In this document: positions 51,588-61,380 of the stretch, one piece after another | Layout: every line of letters begins with the position of its first letter | Numbering within the stretch: position 1 is the first letter of the stretch | NCBI GenBank assembly: GCA_973895155.1 | Contig: OZ316898.1 | Span: 21,266,001-21,330,000, forward strand | Length of the DNA: 64,000 bases | From: Marsupella aquatica | Taxonomy: Eukaryota > Marchantiophyta | Direction of reading: 5' to 3' | Notes under the pieces: generated by a model | Told to the model about the DNA's origin: nothing | Database searches by the model: none | The model's input: the letters and a program-made list of their open reading frames with translations, nothing else | Translations under genes and position numbers: made by a program

Positions 51588-52235
51588 TTTTATTCGGTTT
51601 AGGGTGTGTGAATCAGTTTGGGGTTTGAAAAGTGTCCCGAAAGTAGAAAATACGCTAGGAACAACCCCGGTGGATGCACGCCGAAGGACAGCCACTCACA
51701 CGACAGTAGCGTAGAGAAAACCGGACAAAACATAAATAACATGAAAAATTGACAATCTGTGCTTCCCAGCAGTTCATTTCCTATCCCTATACTTGTGCGT
51801 CACACTTTCCGACAAGGTGGATTCAAACGTCGTGGGAGGATATGCATTCGGATCAATGTGTCCTACAAAAATCGGATACCAAACTGATAGTCCGGATGAC
51901 GTCGTTCAGTTTCTTTGGGGTACATATGTGATGTGATGAAATTTCTTCATGTCATCATTTGGGCATGGCAGTCATTGGGGAGGTAGCTCACACATTGTTT
52001 TCGGCAGATCCTAAACTGAAACACCTAACTCCAAACATGAAACTTCCGAACACATCGTGCATGCCATAAACTGTGCTAAATGCTGGACTGGCCAATAACC
52101 TGGCCGATAACCTGTGATTGTGGACCGTTACAAAAAGATGGATTGCTCTCTGCTTTCATTCAGTTTAGGGTGTGTGAATCACATCAGTTCTGAAGACTGT
52201 CCGAAAAGTAAAAAATGTGCCAGAAAAAACCCGTG
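51588..52235. repeat. Pair of dispersed direct repeats (about 85 bp)
   Basis: 51588-51672 and 52150-52235 share GTTTAGGGTGTGTGAATCA and a downstream GAAAAGTxTCCxxAAAGTA...-like part, at about 75-80% identity by eye and in direct orientation. No coding role is seen in the 480 bp between them. Confidence 0.55.
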
Positions 52236-52689
52236 TGGCCATGTTTTGTAGGTCGAGGACGGATACGGTGGTGGTGGGTGTAGCCATCGCCGGGCTGCGG
52301 GATGGGAAATTGGTCCCCGGGGGGCTCAGAGCGTCCGAGTTGGAGCTCATCCGTGTCTGAGCTCACCTCAGCTGTGTTCACCTCCGCAACCACACGGCAC
52401 TGAGGTGCGGATGCTATGATCCGCGTCCAAGGTTCAGGCCCAAACCTCGGTCCCTGGGAGATGGTGCTTGAACTCCTCGCCACTAATAATGGATTTGGGG
52501 TGGAGCAAAGCCCTCCATCGCAATAGAGGCTCCAATACCTCGCCTCTTGGGAGACCCCGTGAGCCTCCCTGATGCTTTGTGAGCCTCCCTGTTGGCTATC
52601 CCAATTAATTATTTTGTCACGGTGCTCTTCTGTTGCTTGCAAGTTGAGTTCTGTGTTGACCAGGCGGGGAATGTCATCGAAAGATTCCC

Positions 52690-52839
52690 GATGATGATGA
52701 TTTGGTGGAGAATAGATGTGGAGGCGTGGAATGGGGGGAAGGTACACTCATTCACTTTGGCATGGTATTGTTGAGAAAAATGGGAGACATACATCTATTT
52801 TGGCATGACATGAATGCAAGGACATTAGTTCTCATTTTT
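52690..52839. repeat. Short repeat element, partial copy 3
   Basis: Matches the central part of 49615-50134 in the same orientation (GATGATGATTTGGTGGAGAA through a short G-run and GGCATGACATGAATGCA). Both ends are missing. Confidence 0.65.
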
Positions 52840-54535
52840 GAATAGGTTAGAACAGTCGAGCATTGGAATGTACTCAAAAATTCAGTGTCATCCTCAAAAC
52901 TCAACCGGAACCCAAACATGGGGCTGGCCTGAAACTGAGATGGGACCCAAAAATGGGGAGATCATTCCGGTGGGATGCGGGGGAAAATCCAGGTCCATAT
53001 TTGAAAGACAAAGCAGGGAAGCGTCTCCCTGAATAAGTCAAGTGACGAAGATTCGCGACTACTACTGCTGTAGATCATAGCCCATTAGCACTGGACGGCT
53101 GGACCCTGTTCGCGGTTTTTTAACTACTGACACGTACAGTGCGTAGTAAAGGGGCGTCCAACTGTGCAATAATGATAGCAACACAGCCGGAATCGGCACA
53201 ATAACTATGACTATTCCACATTATTATTAGCACGCCCAAGCTTGTCGTCTGGATTACGCGGGCTGGATTGCATTTCCCTGTCAACGTAAATGCACCGTGC
53301 TCATACACCCACCACCGTCCACCCTGAACGGGACGTATACAGTGGGTACCCACTGTATACCATAAAGTGACCAGGGGTATCCCTTTTACGGGATATAAAC
53401 GTTTAGCCGTTTAGGGTATGTGGGGAGACCTACATATATACAGGAGACTTTGTATCCCATAAAGGCATAAACCCAGGTATTTTAGTTGTTCCTTAAGGAA
53501 GGAAACACTGATTAAACAGACTTTAGCAAGACCAAAATGCATCGTGACCGTCTGTTCAGATCTGAAGTTGTAACTTGCACGGCGCATACCCCGAGGAAAA
53601 AAGCTTAAAGACCGTATGTATACATACAATCTATTTTTAATGAAATATAATCAAGGCCAAAAAGGCTAACGTGGCAGCAGCCTAAAGCACCTAAATATGG
53701 AAGATAACATTGACGACCTTAACGGACCTCTAACCTGTATACCTGGGCTACTGGTAGAGGGAAAGAATGGGGCGCCTCAGATGCCGGGTTCAAAACTCGC
53801 CCCAAGCTTTTGAATACACAACCTCCCCAAAAGTGGGGTTCGGAGGACCCTCTGATTACACATATAGCTTTTTTTTGGTTCCAGCAGAATTTACACACGT
53901 GATCCCCAAAAGAATGGGGTCTAGGCGCCTCTAGTGACACTCAGTACTTTTTTTGATTCCAGATGCAAACCGGCTGTAGAGGTTACGGGTCAATAATCAC
54001 TTACTCCAAAGGAGCTACAGAACACGTTACTTGTACAAGTAAATTGGAAACCCTCATCCTCATCACCTGACATACTATTCATCCCCATCACACACGCACT
54101 GCACTCTATTCATCATAATATATTCGTCTAGTCATAACCAACGCGCAAAATAACATCTCATTAATGTATGGCAAATGAAAACAAAGACTGAGGTTTTTAT
54201 TTCCAAACCATATTCGAATCATAGAGGCAACGGGAAAATTGCCTGATTCTTGCGAGTACATACATCATTCTACAAAAAGAAGTGACCTACATGGTCGAGA
54301 AGTTGCACAATTACAAAAGTGTAGGACTCACTGGTATAGCACTCTGACGTCCCACAAGGAGTATGTGTGGAAAGCGTGATCCGGAAGGACACACCGAGGA
54401 AAACTAAACTCTCATAACTATGAGGAATGAACTACATAAGTACAGTACAGTCATATAAAACTACATGAAAATTTGTTTGGATGCAAAAAAATGTTGAATT
54501 CGAGTAAAAACCAGAGCATGAAGATTGCCATGGAA
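52840..54535. other. Non-coding stretch with a 26-bp perfect palindrome
   Basis: No gene is supported. The palindrome at 53335-53360 is listed separately. Short ORFs here have no motif. Confidence 0.5.
53335..53360. repeat. Perfect 26-bp palindrome
   Basis: The sequence starting GTATACAGTGGGT is its own reverse complement over 26 bases with no spacer. A cruciform or a dimeric protein site are possibilities, neither shown. Confidence 0.85.
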
Positions 54536-56909
54536 CTACACCGCATCAGCATCGAATCCAACAACAGCGGTGCCTGACTCAAAGGTATCGAACGGAGGGG
54601 AAGCAAACGAGTTTTTGACCAGGCATTTCTCCACCAAGCCACGGATGGCAGGATCGTGAGCAGCAAACGGTAAGGAGCAAATCTGCCTCAACCGGTTCAG
54701 ATCTGGCAACTCATTTTCTATGAACATCCGATGTACTCGAGCAGCTTCCATCCAGATTCGGATCAAATCAATGCGTGAACAGGAATGATAATGATAAGAG
54801 GGGTAAGTTGTGCAAAATTTATGTTCGTCCTTCCAAGTATCGACAAAAGGGCTAAGGGACTCCATAGTGTTCCTGTAGTGCTCGCAGTGTGCTAGCCTGC
54901 GTTGAGCAGCAATTGTACCCCATATGGTATGCTTCTCCGTAGCAGACAGCTGAGGTGAAACCGAATGCACAGGGCCAGTAGGAATGACGACAGTAGCCTG
55001 GGCATTGGTCTGCTCCAAGAATTCAACAATGAATTGCAGCGAGTACAAAGGCAAGTTGCCAAAGTAGGCAAAGGCAGCCTCAACCTTTACCACGGACAGA
55101 TCACCGTACAACAACATAAAAGCGAGTAGAGGTCGATATTGTTTACACAATGCATGTCCAGTATCTCTCCAGATCGCAATGCTTGAGGGTGACCGAACCA
55201 CCGGGAACAATGTTGAGCACCACAAAAATCTCTAAAACACGATGGTAATAGTAGCGCCAAAACTCCAAGATCGGCATCTCAAATCGGGAAGCTTCTTGCC
55301 TGAACAAAGTGAACTTCCGCCTAAAATTCTCATCCTCCTCCTTCAATGACACACTCGCGGCCGGAAGCTTCGAAAGCTCAGCAGCAGGTGCTAGGGATGC
55401 ACAGACAGAGGTAGTAGGTGATGGTACGGAAGGTGGGCCTGTAGACATTTTTGCTGTAGACTCACATTGTGATCGGGATGAAGTAGCAGCAATCACAGCA
55501 GCAGAAAGAAAATCCAACTTCCGCTTCTTACCTAGTAGCACATCTGAATCTCCTCTCGGATCCGTACGCATGAAGTCCTTGTGCAGGTCACTCATGGCAC
55601 CATAATGAACTTGAACTATAGATGCAAAGCTGGTAGCGCATCTAAGGACTCTATCGGCTACATTGTGATCGAGCTGCATGAGTGCTTCATCAAACAACTT
55701 TGCTTTCATCAGGTCAATCGCCGGAACATCCAACAGAGGTCGCAGCTTATCTAGAGCCCGATCTAGAGTAAAAGAAACATGAGAATTCCTGGCAGTAGCA
55801 CATCGTAATTTCTCTTGGAGATCGAGGTCCTCTGCGGACAAAGCTTCCACACGAATCTGGAATTTCTCTTGGAGATCGAATTTCTCGGCAGTCAGAGTTC
55901 CCACACGTATCAGAGCATCCGATCTGTCCTTATCTATCTTGGTAAACTCTTCAACGGAAATGAAAGAAAATTCCTGAAACTTGCTGAGCAATTGATCCGG
56001 TGGACAGCCGATGAAGCTAGTTAATTCAGACAGAATTTTTGACTGGGTCGTAGAGATTTTAGACAGCGCTTCACTTTCCTTTAGAAAGACAGCCCATCGG
56101 GGATTTTCCTGGTTCACCTCGACTTTCGCCTTGTCCTCCGATTCACCAGGCTCGTCTTCGCTTGATTCGCCTTCCGATTCGGGCGTGGTATCCGCATCGG
56201 GATCCTTCTCTCCATTCTCCAGGTAGGCAAGATGAAGCTTCCACTCAATCAACTCGGGTGCTGTCAAACATTTCTTGTGCGCATACACATGGGAAAGGTA
56301 AACAGCAATCCAAGTGAAGGAACCAGACCTCATTGACAACATCTGCGTCTTGATCACGGCGCAGAGCACATTCGCCCAGTTGATCACCTTCAGTCCCTTC
56401 CAGGAAGCGATGATGGTGCTGGCCAGAGCTACGGGTGCTCTATTATGACGTTCCGGATTTAAAATAGGAACCAGAAATTCCAGCAAAGGTAGGAGGTTCA
56501 ATGTATCAGCACATTGTTCCAGATTCCAACCGATACGTACATTTTTCTTTCGTGCGAAGTAAGGTCCAGTCAAATCAATGCATCTCAACATACCTTCTCC
56601 TTTCGACTTCAAATCATAGACCTCAGCAATGAGATTTTCAGTCCACTGATCAGGGTTTCCACGAATTGTTGTACCTTTGGATTCTCTTCCCATGCCTCGC
56701 ATCCACACTTCCTCCATGATAGCGCTCGACTTCATGCCCCATGGCACACGAATCAAATTCACAAGGCCCATCGTGGTTAAATTTGCTCGCAACCGATCCA
56801 TGGCTGCCTCTGCATGAGGTATGCTGGCGTAGATGATTCGGCATGACGGTGGTGGTTCTTGTCTCATCTTCTTACTCGGAGCAACAGTCACCTTTTTGTT
56901 TCTGTCCAT
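54536..56909 (-). pseudogene. Mobile-domain-like plus coiled-coil protein gene, one frameshift
   Basis: From ATG 56909 the frame runs to 55143 (588 residues). A second frame, 55225-54536 (229 residues), continues the protein after a frameshift in the 83-bp overlap. N-terminal domain (about residues 25-235) with LIRVPWGMKS, a GTTIRG turn, NLIAEVYDLKS and VINWANVLCAVI corresponds by eye to FVRLPWLKPE and KVIAEVFGLPI of the gypsy LTR-internal protein. An acidic linker (about 240-275) and helical heptads follow, with an 18-residue tandem duplication (54-bp period at 55807 and 55861), then a Ser/Thr/Pro-rich part and a helical C-terminus. No enzyme motif, LTR or terminal repeat was found nearby. 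It may be a captured or orphan retroelement ORF or a host family member; function unknown. Confidence 0.6.
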
Positions 56910-57278
56910 CACAATTTTGCAGCTCCAACGACAACCGATTACGATTGGTCGTGTACGAAGGAAGTACTGATGGTCTATGCCCTGACCTATGCATTGACTG
57001 TGTTCCTTCCTTCTGCATGTAGATGAGTATGCTCGAACCTCAGGATTGAATTTTGGCGGCTGCCTGCTCAGATGTGTATGGCGACGATTCTCTTTCCAGG
57101 TATTTGTGATCCAGAGATACGAATCATCCCGGGCGGCAGATATGGTGGCCGCTACGGATACAATAATGTTACAGGCTGGAAAGTCTGTGGGGGCTTTTAT
57201 ACCCCGATGCGTGGTTTAAATGTGCCTCGGTTCTCCCCCCAGCCTAAACCCCAGCCTACCGGATTCACCGGAATGTTG

Positions 57279-57305
57279 CCTAAACCTAAACCCTAAACCC
57301 TAAAC
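57279..57305. repeat. Short plant telomere-type repeat run
   Basis: About four tandem units of CCTAAA/CCCTAAA. Plant promoters and interstitial sites often contain such telo-box runs. Confidence 0.8.
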
Positions 57306-57752
57306 ATTTTGGCTTACTCGAGCCTCTTCTTTCAGGGCAGACTTTCCCACACTCGCCGCCCCTGACCGACTGTGAATTACTGGGTTTCACTTGTATTTCA
57401 CTTTTAGTTTTGAAATACAGTTCACGGTGTCACTGGGGACAAGATTGAACCTAAACTTGCTTGTAGACTGCTTGTAGACTGCAGATGACATCGAGAATGT
57501 GTGCTTTGATTTGATCTTTGCCGCTGTGTGTAAACAGACTTAAAAGGCAAATTACATACAGGTATACACCCCACCTCCTGACAAGACCCTGACAAGATCC
57601 TGACAAGACCGTACAAATTTCCCCCAGGATCCTTATCAGCGACTCGACAGGGCTTTGTCTCTCCAAATCATCGCAACAGGCCACCGTCATCGCCCTATTA
57701 TCTCTACGTTTAATGTCTCTAGCCCCAACTACCCTCTTTACAGTATTTAGTC

Positions 57753-57814
57753 TCACACACTCTAATTAATGTGAGGTTATATTTGAGGTAAGTCATGGTA
57801 ATTAGAGTGTGTGA
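57753..57814. repeat. 16-bp perfect inverted repeat with 30-nt loop
   Basis: TCACACACTCTAATTA at 57753-57768 is complementary to 57799-57814. It may be the remnant of a small MITE or a hairpin. Confidence 0.75.
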
Positions 57815-58187
57815 CACTAATTCTGGTCAGAAGTCAAATAGTGTCACATACACTTAAGTTAAAAAATAGAATGGACAATTCTATTCAAAATTTGCTTATA
57901 AAAGATTTAAAAACTATGCACAATATTTAATTGCACTTTACAAAATTTACTACTCAAACATTGAGAAAACTTCAGAAACTTATAATTCCTTTCATATATT
58001 ACTCAAACATTGAGCAAACTTCAAAATTTTATAATTTCTTCTCACATAACACAAAATTGTAGTTGGGGTATTCAACCACAGTGAACAAACAAGAGTTGTT
58101 TGATTCACTTCTATCAACTACAAATAACACATGTTAACTCACATAAGCTACAAACTAACATCATTTTACTCTCTTATAACCTGTCCC

Positions 58188-58394
58188 TTATGTCTCATCC
58201 TTGAGACGGCATAAAGCCCCAAGAGAAGTGGGTTGAGCTGGCTCTTCACCTGGTTCACCAACATCAGGAGCCACTTCAACAGTAGCATCAATGTCAAGGC
58301 CAACTTGACTCCCTTCAAAATTCACTCGATACTTCGCTATGCTATTCTGAAGCTCAGGTGTAAGTTGATTTTCAGAGTATACACAATTTGACAT
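58188..58394 (-). CDS. Unrecognised 68-codon open frame
   Basis: A minus-strand frame, MSNCVYSENQLTPELQ..., ending in a Glu/Pro-rich stretch and a stop. It starts with an ATG. No known motif, and no upstream signal can be confirmed. Could be chance or a terminal exon. Confidence 0.2.
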   Translation of the reverse strand: MSNCVYSENQLTPELQNSIAKYRVNFEGSQVGLDIDATVEVAPDVGEPGEEPAQPTSLGALCRLKDET

Positions 58395-59536
58395 TTAGAG
58401 ACAAATAGATGTTTATCATTAAATTTTGATGTATATATTCCAAAAATTCTTCCTTTCAAACCAGCTATGTATGAGCACGACCACAGAGTACAGCGGGCTC
58501 TATTTTTGATAGATTGGTTTTGTAGTAGGTAGCATTGGTGCAATATGCGCTACACTGTAAAGCTTTAGGATTTAGGCTTTAGGGTTTAGGAAAGAATGGA
58601 GGGAGTTGGCTTGTAGGGCGTGCTTTTCCCGACTATCGAGTTGGTTTTTACAATCTATGTATGACAGCGGAACTGCAGTAAGCCTCTGTATTGTTCAATG
58701 CAAAGCCTTCTCATCGGACGTCTTATAGCCATTCCAAACCCGACGACAAGAATACACCGGATTGGGTTCCGTTGAGTCAGCAGAGGCCATACTAGCAGTG
58801 CAACTGCTTCAGAAGGTAACTGAATTCATTCACCGATGTGGTAAGTGAAATAACTTGCAGCCAAAGTTAGCTCGAGTCTCAGCCGGTTAAGTACTGTTGT
58901 GTTGTGACCAGTTTTGTGTAGTCAGCTTGGCACTACAGATGGATACCAATCGAACGAACCTGAACTCACTCTGTTCCATCCACGGTCCAGAGCTACCAAA
59001 TTGGCCATTGGAGACCCAATTTCAATTTGGCCACCTCTCGAACCCTAAACGAACCATCAAAACAATGACATATATTCGTTGTGACCACACACCGTGGCAA
59101 CCTTCCTTCCATTTCCCCAAGCATGATAAACAAGGGGACCTCTGTTGAACATTCAATTGGGGCTGAAGAGTCTCTTCAACCAACCAACCATAAAGTCAAT
59201 ATGATAATGATACATCTCATTTTGTTTGACCGAAACCCAATTTTGGGAATGCTCGGCCCTCTCGTAAATATGAGGAACGTCACCGTAACCAGCTGAGTGT
59301 ATCTAGAGGACAACGGTAATGTACACCCTAAAATCTCACAAATAGTGTCAGATCAAAGCTTCTCTCATAAGTCTTGGAAGAAATACAAAAAAACTTAAAA
59401 GACACATTGCTTTCAAATATGACCCTCTAATTTGCCGCACTCGATGTCCGGCTTCAGCGGAAGTCAGCCCTGAAAACGTCCGCCACCTCGAGACCAGCGA
59501 CACAATAATGGGGCAAAACATAGTTGGATAAAAAGT
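58395..59536. other. Non-coding stretch
   Basis: TTTAGG-type motifs at about 58563-58590. No gene recognised. Confidence 0.5.
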
Positions 59537-59539
59537 GAT

Positions 59540-61380
59540 TCGAGCAATTCGCCAAAATCATTCCGGCACCCGAACAAACGATACGAGTTTTGGAAATTAA
59601 CTATGGTTTTGCAAAGGTGTCCTTCCGTTCGTATCATGTCGAGCAGAAAGAGGTCTTGCGCGGAGACTACTTGAAACACTGCATTTATCGATGGCTCGAA
59701 ACCGTTACAATAGCGGCAGAGGCCAACATTCGGAACTCGCGAACGGACACAGCTTACATTACTCAATTTGAGAGCATCTTCCGGCATGCCAAATACCTGG
59801 GTATGGTCCGAATGGGTTGCGATCTGACCTTGGCAGAGGCTGCATATTATCATCAAAATATACGATCAGTCTATGGTGATGCGGCGTCACTGTGCATCGA
59901 GTACGATAGGACACCGCTTATTAGGGTGCTCAACCAAGAATTGGCCAACATGTTTGGGATTCCAGGTTTAGTTCCATCGCAGCTCCCGACAAGAGTGAAG
60001 TGCACAACTTACACTCCACGGCAGATTATTGGCTTTTTGAGGTCAGACCGTGACTTGAGATCCTCGATCCGTGCTGGGAAGATCCAATACGGGACGGTGA
60101 CAAATCTGGAGGTCCGCAAGTAGATAGAGTTTTTCACCAAATGGGTGATGATAAAATCTGGTTACCATCATGGGACCATTGACCATATCATGATCGCCGC
60201 TCGAGTGCTCCAAGGCGAGCTCCACCCGTTGCAAGTGTGGAAGGCGGAGTTGCTTCAGAAACTCGGGTCCAAATCGGTTTCGCCTTATCCCTCACTTCTT
60301 GCTTACATCATTTGTGGGGTGCTAAACAAAAGATTGGTGAACCCGATCAGGGATGCCACCGCCATCCCTGATGTTGCACCGCAAAATTGCCAATGGCATA
60401 GGAGTCACCGGCAAAACATTGCTTACAGTCATGCAGTCAGGGAAAACCGGGGAACCAGTGAATCCACCTTACAACATGGGACTGCAGCTAATCCGGAACA
60501 GGAAGAAGCACGCGCTGACAATTCAGAAGGCGAAGAAGATCGTGGAGAAGAAGCCACTCTACTGGGAGCATACATTTTGCACAACTTCAGGGCGAGCAAC
60601 CACGCCTTGCAATCCTCCACGGTGGAAGGCGGTTCGGAGGACGGACGGTTGGGCGTGCATGTACAGAAACTGGAATCAGTAGATGCATCTCGATTGAAAG
60701 GTTTCGAACAGAGGGTAGCCGTCACTTCGGTAAACGAGGCAACAAAGTTTGCAGAGAGCCCCAGCCGGAACATGGGATTTCATCAGGACGCCACAGGGTC
60801 ATTGCACAAATTATCCAAAGATACATTATTACACAAGGGAACGGTACAGAGCTTGACAATCGACGGCACGGCTTTGGAACAGAGGTCAGACAAATTGGGG
60901 TCGTGTGAGCCTAGAATATGTAAGCAACTAGACGTACTGAAAGAGGAAAATGCTAGGCTCCAGCGAGAGATACAGGACGAACGGAGCCAATGCCAAAAAG
61001 TAGAAGAAGAAGTACAGGGACTGAAGAAGCAGCTCGAAATGGATTTACAACTCCTTGACGACCTCACCCGACGTTTGCAAGAGGCAGGGAATCCCAAATT
61101 TGAGGCTAAGGAGTCCTTAATCATAGAAGCTTCGAAGGAAAGGGAAAAAGCCATGGAATTTTATCTTCACGAGGCACTGCACAACATTGCTGGATTTGAC
61201 TTGTCCACATTAAATCCATTTTCAAGAGCAGCTTATCGAGTAAAGATGGCCCTGTTTCAAGAAGAAACCGAAAAGCTGCCAAGCTAATACAACATATGGG
61301 GCAGGAAAATCAACAACTTCGACTGGCAAATGAGACCAATCTCCGTTACCGTTTGGATCAGGTGAGACCTGTATGCATCA
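59540..61380 (+). pseudogene. Second mobile-domain-like plus coiled-coil protein gene, broken
   Basis: The frame is open from just after a TGA near 59537 with no ATG until about 59800, passes TAG 60121-60123, and continues in the same frame to TAA 61285-61287. A shift then leads to a further coiled-coil segment (KLIQHMGQENQQLRLANETN, to about 61362). The N-terminal domain has KYLGMVRMG and QELANMFGIPGL at the spacing of FVRLPW and VIAEVFGLPI in the gypsy LTR protein, followed by HPLQVWKAELLQKLG. A charged linker comes next (about 60480-60570) and then a strong coiled coil (about 60925-61080; LKEENARLQREIQDE). No enzyme motif. It is a pseudogene by the missing start, one stop and one frameshift. 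The bases at 61360-61368 (CAG|GTGAGA) resemble a splice donor. Confidence 0.6.

Larger units (their letters stand above)
56910..58187. other. Non-coding stretch with CCCTAAA array and hairpin
   Basis: A telomere-like run (CCTAAACCTAAACCCTAAAC...) lies at 57279-57305. An inverted repeat is at 57753-57814 and a 49-bp tandem duplication starts at 57951 and 58000. No gene supported. The part next to 56909 may hold the promoter of the minus-strand gene, but no element is diagnostic. Confidence 0.5.

Noticed and set aside
52184-52747. 187-codon minus-strand frame
   Set aside because: It overlaps the partial short repeat element and one of the 85-bp direct repeats. It has no recognisable domain and looks like chance openness in GC-richer DNA.
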